DNA of 64,000 bases from Gadus chalcogrammus (GCF_026213295.1 NC_079420.1:8400124-8464123), one strand, 5' to 3'; shown: positions 30,572 through 41,828, counted from the stretch's first letter. Made by a program: numbers and translations. The notes: generated from the letters alone by a model not told the origin.

Positions 30572-32964
30572 GACGTGTGACTGCAGGTACACAACTATTT
30601 CCGTGTATATCTTATCAAGTTTCGAGTGTTGGCGTGGAACTGCTACCTCTGAGCCAAAATGGGTTCATGGGTCATGGGTTGTATCTGTGTGCGTCTTTCT
30701 GTTGTCTATGCGCTTCGATGTTTAAAGATGACAGAGAAGATACATTCATACTTTGAGTAATCTTGTATTGTTTCTACAAGCAAGCCTCTTTACAGTGAAA
30801 CACAAACAATGGGTGAACAGGTAATAGGAGTTTGGCTTAATTTCTGACCTGATTGGTGACTGAGCTGGTGTTTTTCCACCTCAAGTCATCTAGTTTGGTT
30901 AGCTACATGTGATATAGGCGTAGGTAGGGGGCCAGGCAGTAAATCACGTCAGTTCTGAGCAATCTGCAGACATCGTTCTCTCAAGAGGGGTCTGTCTCAG
31001 TCATCCTATCTCAACGATTGGTGGATTCTTCTTGCTATCTTTTCAATTTGAATTCCTTTTCTGAGGTTGAGGTTGCTTGGCCAATTTGTTATGGTCCCAT
31101 CTTCTGATATCGATTTTGCCTCATTCATTTGGATAATTCTCATCCTCATCTTGTTTTTAAACATGCATACAATAGGCTAGTTAGTAGTAAAATAGTGTTT
31201 GACTCACAGCTTAAAGGGTCTGGGTTCGAACCTGCTAACTTTAACGCTTCCTGCTCATTAATGGTCAACAGACATTCCCTTTTTTACGCTTTGGATGAAA
31301 ACGTCTGCTTATTGTCATTTTGCCATTTTACAGGCACGCAGAGCTCTAGGCTCAACGAATCAGAGGGAGAGTTATATTTTGACCATCTATCTATGTAAAT
31401 ATTATGTAAACCGTACTCTCAAACAGATATACTGATAACCAATAATTGGCTTGCATGCTCGGACAGAGACCCTCTTTGTCACACACAAGCACACACTGTA
31501 CCTTTAATACAAGCACACACAAATACCAAATCATGGTTTCAGGTTCACACCGTCCCAAAAAGATATGATGAAAATATGTTAAGGTTCTATAATAATTATC
31601 TCCTATCCTGAAGCAGTTATGAGATAGCGACACACACATAGAGATAAATATATACATATTTTCAACCTGACGATTAAAACTTATCGAAGGAACGTAATAG
31701 ATACATTGATTGAATTTAAATACACATAAAAACAAGACACAGAGTGGTGAAATATAGTGCATGTTTTCCACAATAACAACCTTAAAAACCAACTAAAGAT
31801 GTTAGATCGGGTCAAAATCGCAATGTTTTCATATAAATTCAACTAAATCCAAAAAGGGGAAACCCGCTTGGATGGCAGCATTAGTTTGCAACATTCTCTG
31901 AGCCATTCTTGGAGGCTGTGATTACAAACTCAACTTGGACTTCCCTTGGTGGAAATCGGGGACAGACTTCCTGTTCTGGAGCTGTGAGCAAGCAGCATCC
32001 ATGGGAGGAAGGTCAGGAGATCGTGGGAACCTTCTGGGCGGCCCGGACCACGTCCTCCTGACGGTACCTTCTTCCCAGGGAACAAGGTGACCAGCGCCAC
32101 GTCAGGAAAAGACCGGGCCGATAGGAAGCTGGAGAACAATGAGGGAAAGTGGTTGTTACGTTCACGATGAGCCCGCTAGAAGCTTGCTTTGTGCTGGGAA
32201 CCCGCTGGGCCCATAATGGTAACTCTACTCTAAGTCTTGACAAACTCATTGAGAAAAAAAGTAAACAAGGCCCAGTTGACCTTTCCCACGGTCTGGATTG
32301 TATTTATGTTTTGCTTGTGGAAGGCGATGCCGCCTCGGAGCAGGAGAGTGGAGGGATGGCTGTTTGTTTGGCTTTTCTTATCTGGATCAACCTGTTCGGT
32401 TCTGTTTGATTCATGTCTGTTATCTTTACCTTATTTGAGACAAAGGTATTTGTCAACACCTGACTCTAGGTGGTTTATTTTTACGAAAGAGCAAAACTGT
32501 TTCTCTATTCAGGAAAGGGAAAATTTGTTGTATTTTTTGCCACAAACATAAGGTACATTTTATTTCTACTTAAATTTTACAGAAGTGTTAGACAACACAC
32601 AGTAGACTCTATATGTTGGAAATCATATATGATTGAGACCATGTTGATGCTGCTGAAAAACCTCAATGCTCCTGATTCCCAATAGGGGATATGCGGGTTA
32701 GATGAGAGGATGTGTGCTTAATGAAAGTATTAGTTACTCATCCTAGCATTCTTTGGCTTCAGACTAGGTGTGCAACACTGTCACCAAAGAATCCCGAAAA
32801 TCTTCAAGCCACTTTGTTTTTTCTTTCATCTCCACCTTAGTGGCTCACAGACAATGACCCATAACATAACCGTCCAACCGTCCTCATCAAAACGTTGGCG
32901 TGATGAAGAAATCAAAAATAGCTCACTCTGACCAAAATGACCATAAGATGACTTAATGAAAAAA

Positions 32965-33115
32965 GGCCATACCTGTTGTTGTGGAATGACCGAAGACCCC
33001 CATACCTGTTGTTGTGGAATGACCGAAGGCCTCCATACCTCCACTGCCTCCTGTTGTTGTGGAATGACGGCACGCCTCCGTACCTCCGCTGCCTCCTGTT
33101 GTTGTGATTCCCTCC
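32965..33115. repeat. Small minisatellite
   Basis: Four units sharing CCTGTTGTTGTGGAATGAC, spaced about 33-45 bp. A spurious Asn/Arg/Gly-rich frame reads through them on the minus strand. Confidence 0.8.
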
Positions 33116-33419
33116 ACTGTTCTTTTTAATCTTCTTGACAAAACCGCGCACAGGAAGCTATTCCAGATATGTCCGGCGCGTAGTGTGGCCTTCCCAGCAG
33201 AACCATTAAGTGAAGAATAACAACTGTTTCACTGCACAATCTCGACCAATCGCCATGCATGCAGGGGTCCGGGGCCAACAACAGAGGGTTTAACCCAGAC
33301 ATGGTTATGCAGAGCCTGCTGAATTCCTTCCATACTTTCCCTTCTGGTGAGTCACTGTATGCCTGATCGAGCTTGTGCAAAATAACAAGTGTCCCACACA
33401 TCTCTGTGTGTGTGTTAGG

Positions 33420-34340
<921 letters not shown>

Positions 34341-34759
34341 GTGTTAGGAGTCGCGGCCCGTCGGTCTGACAGGGCTGGCACGCCAGCTTCTCCTGTGATG
34401 GTTAGTGGTAATGTAGTCGTTAATTAGGCTTCTATTTTTCTATATAGTCACTTTAAATTGATTGACCAAATGACTTTTGCTCCAAGTGGCTCAATGATGT
34501 AGGCCTATACAGCTGCACTGCAATTTGCAGCGAGGTCATTTCTGTAGTCAGTGGCGACCGCCCCCCCTCGTGGCTCAATGGTTGAAAAAGCGCGATTGCC
34601 CTTCATGAGTGTCGAAAACGAGAGGAAATGCCTTATTGGCTGCCCCTTTCACTTGCAAAACATGATTAGGTGCCCTCTAGGTTGCTCCTTCATACAATAA
34701 ATTATGATGATGTGCCCTCTAGAACAAGAAAATTAAATGACGTGCCTTAATGAATGCCC

Positions 34760-35210
34760 TTATAATCCCCTTCTGCCCGTCTGGTGCCCTTTTAGTGCCC
34801 CCTTTAGTACCCTGATGGTGCCCTTCTGCCCGCCTGGTGCCCTTCTAGTGCCCTGATAGTCCCCTTCTGCCCGTCTGGTCCTTCAAGTGCCCTTCTGCCC
34901 ATCTGGTGCCCTTCTAGTACCCTGATAGTGCCCTTCTGCCCGTCTGGTCCTTCTAGTGCCCTTCTAGTGCCCTTCTAGTACCCTGATAGTGCCCTTCTGC
35001 CCGTCTGGTCCTTCTAGTGCCCTTCTAGTGCCCTGATAGTGCCCTTCTGCCCGTCTGGTCCTTCTAGTGCCCTTCCAGTGCCTTTTCAGTGCCCTTCTAG
35101 TGCCCTGATAGTGCCCTTCTGCTCGTTTGGTCCTTATAGGGCCCTTAGTGCTCTTCTGCCCGTCTGGTGCCCTTTTAGTGCCCTTCTGCCCATCTGGTGC
35201 CCCCATGGTT
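34760..35210. repeat. Short-motif minisatellite rich in GTGCCCTTCT
   Basis: Tandem 10-11 bp words (AGTGCCCTTCT, GCCCGTCTGG) arranged in longer irregular units that recur every 30-70 bp, often with CCTGATAGTG. It ends about 0.6 kb before the tRNA array. Confidence 0.85.
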
Positions 35211-35741
35211 GAAAAAGTGTGTTAAAGTGCCCTCTATGGTGGTGAAAATGAGAGAAAGTGCCTTATTGGCTGCCCTTTACAAGTGAACAAAAATTAATGA
35301 GTGCCCTAGGTTGCCCCTGATGATGATGATGTGCCCTCTGGAGCAAGAATATGGCAAACCGAAAAAAACACATGTTAGCTATTGAGGTGCAGACGTTCCT
35401 CTCTTTGGTAGCTGACGAATGGGGAATGCGAGGCGTTGCTTACCTGTGGCGTCGCCATGACAAACCGCTACATCGAGTGGTAAATCTCCACTGGATAACG
35501 AAGCAAAAAGCGGATTAAGAGTATGTCAGTACCCATAGTGGAAAAGCGCAATTAGATGCCAAGTTAGAAAAACTTAATATTTTCAGTTTGCATAATGCGT
35601 TTAAAATGTATATACATTTTTTGAGCGTTCAAGATCATTAAAGTGTAGGTCATTTCATGCAAGAGAGACGATAATGGTCAGCTATCACCTCAACATGAAG
35701 GAAAACTTCCTTAAATGTTTCCGCCTTTAAAAAAGTTTTTA

Positions 35742-35776
35742 AAAAATGGTTTTTAAAAAGTTTAAAAACCATTTTT
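35742..35776. repeat. AT-rich palindrome at the array's left edge
   Basis: Arms AAAAATGGTTTTTAAA (35742-35757) and its exact complement (35761-35776) around a three-base loop. Confidence 0.9.
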
Positions 35777-35816
35777 AAGGTTTTTAAACTCAAGTTAGAC
35801 ACTCCACTACACAGTC

Positions 35817-35891
35817 GTCAGGATGTCCTTCCTCAAACCTGAGGTTTCTGGTCTCCAACTGGATGTGTGGGTTCAAATCCCACTTCTGACA
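35817..35891 (+). pseudogene. tRNA-Leu fragment at left edge
   Basis: Keeps GTCAGGATG, then jumps into the intron (TCCTTCCTCAAACC) and continues through the 3' half. The D arm and anticodon are deleted, so it cannot make tRNA. Confidence 0.9.
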
Positions 35892-36004
35892 ACTTTTTTA
35901 AATATTCAGTTTTAAAAAATCATTGTTGAACTTGCTACAATTATAAGGTACATGTCTTGAGTAATTGGAGCTTAATTTGGACTCTCTACTTGATTTTGCA
36001 AGTT

Positions 36005-36115
36005 GTCAGGATGGCAGAGCGGTCTAAGGCGCCAGACTCAAGGATTACTACCTTCCTCAAATCTGAGGTTTCTGGTCTCCAACTGGAGGCGTGGGTTCAA
36101 ATCCCACTTCTGACA
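36005..36115 (+). tRNA. trnL-CAA: tRNA-Leu(CAA) copy 1
   Basis: A-box C to A change (GGCAGAGCGG); otherwise majority form. Confidence 0.8.
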
Positions 36116-36228
36116 ACTTTTTAAATATTCAGTTTTAAAAAATCATTGTTCAACTTGCCACAATTATAAGGTACATTTCTTGAGTAATTGGAGCTTAATT
36201 TGGACTCTCTGCTAGTTTTTTTAAAGTT

Positions 36229-36339
36229 GTGAGGATGGCCGAGTGGTCTAAGGCGCCAGACTCAAGGATTACTAACTTCCTCAAATCTGAGGTTTCTGGT
36301 CTCCAACTGGAGGCGTGGGTTCAAATCCCACTTCTGACA
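36229..36339 (+). tRNA. trnL-CAA: tRNA-Leu(CAA) copy 2
   Basis: C3 to G breaks one acceptor pair; GAGTGG D loop. Confidence 0.75.
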
Positions 36340-36408
36340 ACTTTATTGAATATTAATTTCTTGAGTAATTGGCCATTAATTTGGACTCTCTACTTGATAT
36401 TGCCAGTT

Positions 36409-36519
36409 GTCAGGATGGCCGAGCGGTCTAAGGCGCCAGACTCAAGGATTACTACCTTCCTCAAATCTGAGGTTTCTGGTCTCCAACTGGAGGCGTGGGT
36501 TCAAATCCCACTTCTGACA
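36409..36519 (+). tRNA. trnL-CAA: tRNA-Leu(CAA) copy 3
   Basis: Majority sequence throughout. Confidence 0.93.
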
Positions 36520-36632
36520 ACACTTTTAAATATTCAGTTTTAAAAAATCATTGTTCAACTTGCTACAATTATAAGGTACATTTCTTGAGTAATTGGCGCT
36601 TAATTTGGACTCTCTACGTAAGTATGCAAGTT

Positions 36633-36743
36633 GTCAGGATGGCCGAGCGGTCTAAGGCGCCAGACTCAAGGATTACTACCTTCCTCAATTCTGAGGTTTC
36701 TGGTCTCCAACTGGAGGCGTGGGTTCAAATCCCACTTCGGACA
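36633..36743 (+). tRNA. trnL-CAA: tRNA-Leu(CAA) copy 4
   Basis: 3' acceptor strand TTCGGAC mispairs at A4; intron loop AATTC form. Confidence 0.75.
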
Positions 36744-36856
36744 ATTTTTTTAAATATTCAGTTTTAAAAAATCATTGTTCAACTTGCTACAATTATAAGA
36801 TACATTTCTTGAGTAACAGGCGCTTAATTTGGACTCTCTACATGATTATTGTAGTT

Positions 36857-36967
36857 GTCAGGATGGCCGAGTGGTTTAAGGCGCCAGACTCAAGGATTAC
36901 TATCTTCCTCAATTCCGAGGTTTCTGGTCTCCAACTGGAGGCGTGGGTTCAAATCCCACTTCTGACA
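36857..36967 (+). tRNA. trnL-CAA: tRNA-Leu(CAA) copy 5
   Basis: D loop GAGTGGTTTAAGG; intron has AATTCCGAGG. No T4 run directly downstream. Confidence 0.8.
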
Positions 36968-37036
36968 ACTTATTTAAATATTAATTTCTTGAGTAATTGG
37001 CAATTAATTTGGACTCTCTACTTGATAAAGCCAGTT

Positions 37037-37147
37037 GTCAGGATGGCCGAGCGGTCTAAGGCGCCAGACTGAAGGATTACTACCTTCCTCAAATCTGTGG
37101 TTTCTGGTCTCCAACTGGAGGCGTGGGTTCAAATCCCACTTCTGACA
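37037..37147 (+). tRNA. tRNA-Leu body, anticodon GAA, copy 6
   Basis: Anticodon loop CTGAAG in place of CTCAAG, so GAA (Phe codons UUC/UUU) on a Leu-type body; intron stem CTGTGG is weakened. Confidence 0.75.
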
Positions 37148-37260
37148 ACATTTTTAAATATTCAGTTTTAAAAAATCATTGTTCAACTTGCTACAATTAT
37201 AAGGTACATTTCTTGAGTAATTGGCGCTTAATTTGGACTCTCTACTTAAATATGCAAGTT

Positions 37261-37371
37261 GTCAGGATGGCCGAGCGGTCTAAGGCGCCAGACTCAAGGA
37301 TTACTACCTTCCTCAATTCTGAGGTTTCTGGTCTCCAACTGGAGGCGTGGGTTCAAATCCCACTTCTGACA
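37261..37371 (+). tRNA. trnL-CAA: tRNA-Leu(CAA) copy 7
   Basis: Intron loop AATTC; mature part majority form; weak downstream T run. Confidence 0.88.
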
Positions 37372-37484
37372 ACTTATTTAAATATTCAGTTTTAAAAATT
37401 CATTGTTCAACTTGCTGCAAATATAGGGTACATTTCTTGAGTAATTGGCGCTTAATTTGGACTCTCTACTTGATTATACAAGTT

Positions 37485-37596
37485 GTCAGGATGGCCGAGC
37501 GGTCTAAGGCGCCAGACTCAAAGATTACTACGTTTCCTCAATTCTGAGGTTTCTGGTCTCCAACTGGAGGCGTGGGTACAAATCCCACTTCTGACA
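37485..37596 (+). tRNA. trnL-CAA: tRNA-Leu(CAA) copy 8, altered
   Basis: Position 37 is A, the intron is 28 nt, and the B box reads GGTACAAATCC, so polymerase III use is doubtful. Confidence 0.55.
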
Positions 37597-37665
37597 AATT
37601 ATTTAAATATTAATTTCTTGAGTAATTGGCGATAAATTTGGACTCTCTACTTGATAATGCCAGTT

Positions 37666-37776
37666 GTCAGGATGGCCGAGTGGTCTAAGGCGTCAGACTC
37701 AAGGATTACTGCCTTCCTCAAATCTGAGGTTTCTGGTCTCCAACTGGAGGCGTGGGTTCAAATCCCACTTCTGACA
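37666..37776 (+). tRNA. trnL-CAA: tRNA-Leu(CAA) copy 9
   Basis: GAGTGG D loop and AAGGCGTCAGAC, giving one weakened anticodon-stem pair. Confidence 0.75.
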
Positions 37777-37889
37777 ACGTATTTAAATATTCAGTTTTAA
37801 AAAATCATTGGTCAACTTGCTTCAATTATAAGATACATTTCTTGAGTAATTGGCGTTTAATTTGGACTCTCTATTTGATTATGCAAGTT

Positions 37890-38000
37890 GTCAGGATGGC
37901 CGAGCGGTCCAAGGCGCCAGACTCAAGGATTACAACCTTCCTCAAATCTGAGGTTTCTGGTCCCCAACTGGAGGCGTGGGTTCAAATCCCACTTCTGACA
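37890..38000 (+). tRNA. trnL-CAA: tRNA-Leu(CAA) copy 10
   Basis: GGTCCAAGG D loop, intron ATTACAACC, and one C in the variable arm (GGTCCCC). Confidence 0.8.
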
Positions 38001-38099
38001 ACTTTTTTAAAAATTCATTGTTCAACTTGCTACAAATATAGGGTACATTTCTTGAGTAATTGGCGTTTAATTTGGACTCTCTACTTCATAATGTCAGTT

Positions 38100-38210
38100 G
38101 TCAGGATGGCCGAGCGGTCTAAGGCGCCAGACTCAAGGATTACTACCTTCCTCAAATCTGAGTTTTCTGGTCTCCAACTGGAGGCGTGGGTTCAAATCCC
38201 ACTTCTGACA
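38100..38210 (+). tRNA. trnL-CAA: tRNA-Leu(CAA) copy 11
   Basis: Single intron change near the 3' splice site (GAGTT for GAGGT), which removes the G at intron position -3 or -2. Confidence 0.8.
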
Positions 38211-38323
38211 ACGCTTTTAAATATTCAGTTTTAAAAAATCATTGTTCAACTTGCTACAATTATAAGGTACATTTCTTGAGTAATTGGCGCTTAATTTGGA
38301 CTCTCTACGTTATTATGCAAGTT

Positions 38324-38434
38324 GTCAGGATGGCCGAGCGGTCAAAGGCGCCAGACTCAAGGATTACTACCTTCCTCAATTCTGAGGTTTCTGGTCTCCA
38401 ACTGGAGGCGTGGGTTCAAATCCCACTTCGGACA
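38324..38434 (+). tRNA. trnL-CAA: tRNA-Leu(CAA) copy 12
   Basis: GGTCAAAGG D loop and TTCGGAC acceptor mismatch, the latter shared with copy 4, 1,691 bp upstream. Confidence 0.72.
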
Positions 38435-38547
38435 ATTTTTTTAAATATTCAGTTTTAAAAAATCATTGTTCAACATGCTACAATTATAAGATACATTTCT
38501 TGAGTAACAGGCGCTTAATTTGGACTCTCTACAAGATTATTGTAGTT

Positions 38548-38658
38548 CTCAGGATGGCCGAGTGGTTTAAGGCGCCAGACTCAAGGATTACTATCTTCCT
38601 CAATTCCGAGGTTTCTGGTCTCCAACTGGAGGCGTGGGTTCAAATCCCACTTCTGACA
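38548..38658 (+). tRNA. trnL-CAA: tRNA-Leu(CAA) copy 13
   Basis: First base is C, so the 1:72 pair is lost; otherwise matches copy 5. Confidence 0.65.
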
Positions 38659-38727
38659 ACTTATTTAAATATTAATTTCTTGAGTAATTGGCAATTAATT
38701 TGGACTCTCTACTTGATAAAGCCAGTT

Positions 38728-38838
38728 GTCAGGATGGCCGAGCGGTCTAAGGCGCCAGACTCAAGGGTTACTACCTTCCTCAAATCTGTGGTTTCTGGTC
38801 TCCAACTGGAGGCGTGGGTTCAAATCCCACTTCTGACA
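38728..38838 (+). tRNA. trnL-CAA: tRNA-Leu(CAA) copy 14
   Basis: Shares the CTGTGG intron change of copy 6 but keeps CAA, so the GAA change in copy 6 came after the duplication (or reverted here). Confidence 0.85.
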
Positions 38839-38951
38839 ACATTTTTAAATATTCAGTTTTAAAAAATCATTGTTCAACTTGCTACAATTATAAGGTACAT
38901 TTCTTGAGTACTTGGCGCTTAATTTGGACTCTCTACTTAAATATGCAAGTT

Positions 38952-39062
38952 GTCAGGATGGCCGAGCGGTCTAAGGCGCCAGACTCAAGGATTACTACCT
39001 TCCTCAATTCTGATGTTGCTGGTCTCCAACTGGAGGCGTGGGTTCAAATCCCACTTCTGACA
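38952..39062 (+). tRNA. trnL-CAA: tRNA-Leu(CAA) copy 15
   Basis: GATGTTGCTGG at the 3' intron junction breaks an intron pair and anticodon-stem pair 31:39. Confidence 0.65.
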
Positions 39063-39175
39063 ACTTATTTAAATATTCAGTTTTAAAAATTCATTGTTCA
39101 ACTTGCTGCAAATATAGGGTACATTTCTTGAGTAATTGGCGCTTAATTTGGACTCTCTACTTGATTATGCAAGTT

Positions 39176-39287
39176 GTCAGGATGGCCGAGCAGTCTAAGG
39201 CGCCAGACTCAAAGATTACTACGCTTCCTCAATTCTGAGGTCTCTGGTCTCCAACTGGAGGCGTGGGTTCAAATCCCACTTCTGACA
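39176..39287 (+). tRNA. trnL-CAA: tRNA-Leu(CAA) copy 16, altered
   Basis: A37, 28-nt intron and GAGCAG D loop, with position 38 changed to C. Partner of copy 8 but with an intact B box. Confidence 0.6.
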
Positions 39288-39356
39288 ACTTATTTAAATA
39301 TTAATTTCTTGAGTAATTGGCAATTAATTTGGACTCTCTACTTCATAATGCCAGTT

Positions 39357-39467
39357 GTCAGGATGGCCGAGTGGTCTTAGGCGCCAGACTCAAGGATTAC
39401 TACCTTTCTCAAATCTGAGGTTTCTGGTCTCCAACTGGAGGCGTGGGTTCAAATCCCACTTCTGACA
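39357..39467 (+). tRNA. trnL-CAA: tRNA-Leu(CAA) copy 17
   Basis: D loop GAGTGGTCTTAGG; rest near majority. Confidence 0.82.
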
Positions 39468-39580
39468 ACATTTTTAAATATTCAGTTTTAAAAAATCATT
39501 GTTCAAATTGCTACAATTAAAAGGTACATTTCTTGAGTAATTGGCGCTTAATTTGGACTCTCTACTTATTTATGCAAGTT

Positions 39581-39691
39581 GTCAGGATGGCCGAGCGGTA
39601 TAAGGCGCCAGACTCAAGGATTACTACCTTCCTCAATTCTGAGGTTTCTGGTCTCCAACTGGAGGCGTGGGTTCAAATCCCACTTCTGACA
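39581..39691 (+). tRNA. trnL-CAA: tRNA-Leu(CAA) copy 18
   Basis: GCGGTATAAGG in the D loop; intron loop AATTC. Confidence 0.85.
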
Positions 39692-39804
39692 ACTTATTTA
39701 AATATTCAGTTTTAAAAAATCATTGTTCAACTTGCTTCAATTATAAGATACATTTCTTGAGTAATTGGCGCTTAATTTGGACTCTCTATTTGATTATGCA
39801 AGTT

Positions 39805-39915
39805 GTCAGGATGGCCGAGCGGTCCAAGGCGCCAGACTCAAGGATTACAACCTTCCTCAAATCTGAGGTTTCTGGTCTCCAACTGGAGGCGTGGGTTCAA
39901 ATCCCACTTCTGACA
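39805..39915 (+). tRNA. trnL-CAA: tRNA-Leu(CAA) copy 19
   Basis: GGTCCAAGG D loop and intron ATTACAACC, as in copy 10. Confidence 0.87.
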
Positions 39916-40028
39916 ACTTTTTTAAATATTCAGTTTTAAAAATTCATTGTTCAACTTGCTACAAATATAGGGTACATTTCTTGAGTAATTGGCGTTTAAT
40001 TTGGACTCTCTACTTGATTATGCTAGTT

Positions 40029-40139
40029 GTCAGGATGGCCGAGCGGTCTAAGGTGCCAGACTCAAGGATTACTACCTTCCTCAATTCTGAGGTTTCTGAT
40101 CTCCAACTGGAGGCGTGGGTTCAAATCCCACTTCTGACA
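40029..40139 (+). tRNA. trnL-CAA: tRNA-Leu(CAA) copy 20
   Basis: AAGGTGCC and TTCTGATCTCC; the latter alters the end of the anticodon stem. Confidence 0.72.
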
Positions 40140-40208
40140 ACTTATTTAAATATTAATTTCTTGAGTAATTGGCCATTAATTTGGACTCTCGACTTCATAA
40201 TGTCAGTT

Positions 40209-40319
40209 GTCAGGATGGCCGAGCGGTCTAAGGCGCCAGACTCAAGGATTACTACCTTCCTCAAATCTGAGGTTTCTGGTCTCCAACTGGAGGCGTGGGT
40301 TCAAATCCCACTTCTGACA
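40209..40319 (+). tRNA. trnL-CAA: tRNA-Leu(CAA) copy 21
   Basis: Majority sequence. Confidence 0.93.
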
Positions 40320-40432
40320 ACATTTTTAAATATTCAGTTTTAAAAAATCATTGTTCAACTTGCTACAATTATAAGGTACATTTCTTGAGTAATTGGCGCT
40401 TAATTTGGACTCTCTACTTAATTATGCAAATT

Positions 40433-40543
40433 GTCACGATGGCCGAGCGGTCTAAGGCGCCAGCCTCAAGGATTACTACCTTCCTCAATTCTGAGGTTTC
40501 TGGTCTCCAACTGGAGGCGTGGGTTCAAATCCCACTTCTGACA
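40433..40543 (+). tRNA. trnL-CAA: tRNA-Leu(CAA) copy 22
   Basis: GTCACGA loses acceptor pair 5:68, and CCAGC loses stem pair 31:39. Confidence 0.6.
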
Positions 40544-40656
40544 ACTTATTTAAATATTCAGTTTTAAAAAATCATTGTTCAACTTGCTTCAATTATAAGA
40601 TACATTTCTTGAGTAATTGGCGCTTAATTTGGACTCTCTATTTAAATATTCAAGTT

Positions 40657-40767
40657 GTCAGGATGGCCGAGCGGTCTAAGGCGCCAGACTCAAGGATTAC
40701 TACCTTCCTCAAATCAGAGGTTTCTGGTCTCCAACTGGAGGCGTGGGTTCAAATCCCACTTCTGACA
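40657..40767 (+). tRNA. trnL-CAA: tRNA-Leu(CAA) copy 23
   Basis: Intron AAATCAGAGG shortens the intron stem by one pair; mature part majority form. Confidence 0.88.
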
Positions 40768-40866
40768 ACTTTTTTAAAAATTCATTGTTCAACTTGCTAC
40801 AAATATAGGGTACATTTCTTGAGTAATTGGCGTTTAATTTGGACTCTCTACGTAATTATGCAAGTT

Positions 40867-40977
40867 GTCAGGATGGCCGAGCGGTCTAAGGCGCCAGACT
40901 CAAGGATTACTACCTTCCTCCATTCTGCGGTTTCTGATCTCCAACTGGAGGCGTGGGTTCAAATCCCACTTCTGACA
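40867..40977 (+). tRNA. trnL-CAA: tRNA-Leu(CAA) copy 24
   Basis: Intron CCATTCTGCGG; TTCTGATCTCC as in copy 20. Confidence 0.72.
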
Positions 40978-41046
40978 ACTTATTTAAATATTAATTTCTT
41001 GAGTAATTGGCCATTAATTTGGAGTCTCTACTTCATAATATCAGAT

Positions 41047-41157
41047 GTCAGGATGGCCGAGCGGTCTAAGGCGCCAGACTCAAGGATTACTACCTTCCTC
41101 AAATCTGAGGTTTCTGGTCTCCAACTGGAGGCGTGGGTTCAAATCCCACTTCTGACA
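41047..41157 (+). tRNA. trnL-CAA: tRNA-Leu(CAA) copy 25
   Basis: Majority gene; the upstream GTT is changed to GAT. Confidence 0.92.
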
Positions 41158-41270
41158 ACATTTTTAAATATTCAGTTTTAAAAAATCATTGTTCAACTTG
41201 CTACAATTATAAGGTACATTTCTTGAGTAATTGGCGCTTAATTTGGACTCTCTACTTAATTATGCAAATT

Positions 41271-41381
41271 GTCAGGATGGCCGAGCGGTCTAAGGCGCCA
41301 GTCTCAAGGATTACTACCTTCCTCAATTCTGAGGTTTCTGGTCTCCAACTGGAGGCGTGGGTTCAAATCCCACTTCTGACA
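41271..41381 (+). tRNA. trnL-CAA: tRNA-Leu(CAA) copy 26
   Basis: CCAGT mispairs at 31:39; intron loop AATTC. Confidence 0.72.
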
Positions 41382-41494
41382 ACTTATTTAAATATTCAGT
41401 TTTAAAAAATCATTGTTCAACTAGCTTCAATTATAAGATACATTTCTTGAGTAATTGGCGCTTAATTTGGATTCTCTATTTGTTTATACAAGTT

Positions 41495-41605
41495 GTCAGG
41501 ATGGCCGAGCGGTCCAAGGCGCCAGACTCAAGGATTACAACCTTCCTCTAATCTGAGGTTTCTGGTCTCCAACTGGAGGCGTGGATTCAAAGCCCACTTC
41601 AGACA
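41495..41605 (+). tRNA. trnL-CAA: tRNA-Leu(CAA) copy 27, degraded
   Basis: B box GGATTCAAAGCCC and acceptor TTCAGAC are both damaged. Confidence 0.5.
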
Positions 41606-41717
41606 ACTTTTTAAATATTCAGTTTTAAAAATTCATTTTTCAACTTGCTGCAAATATAGGGTACATTTCTTGAGTAATTGGCGCTTAATTTGGACTCTCT
41701 ACTTGGATATGCAAGTT

Positions 41718-41828
41718 GTCAGGATGGCCGAGCAGTCTAAGCCGCCAGACTCAAGGATTACTACCTTCCTCAATTCTGAGGTTTCTGGTCTCGAACTGGC
41801 GGCGTGTGTTCAAATCCCACTTCTGACA
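41718..41828 (+). tRNA. trnL-CAA: tRNA-Leu(CAA) copy 28
   Basis: GAGCAGTCTAAGCCG in the D arm; altered variable arm TCGAACTGGCGGC; T-stem GTGTG. Confidence 0.55.

Noticed and set aside
31200..31240. GGGTTCGAACC resembling a tRNA B box
   Set aside because: No matching A box or cloverleaf could be built upstream; at best a SINE remnant.
31391..31792. 133-residue minus-strand frame
   Set aside because: Cys/Tyr/Phe-rich in the way of translated AT-rich DNA; no support for coding.
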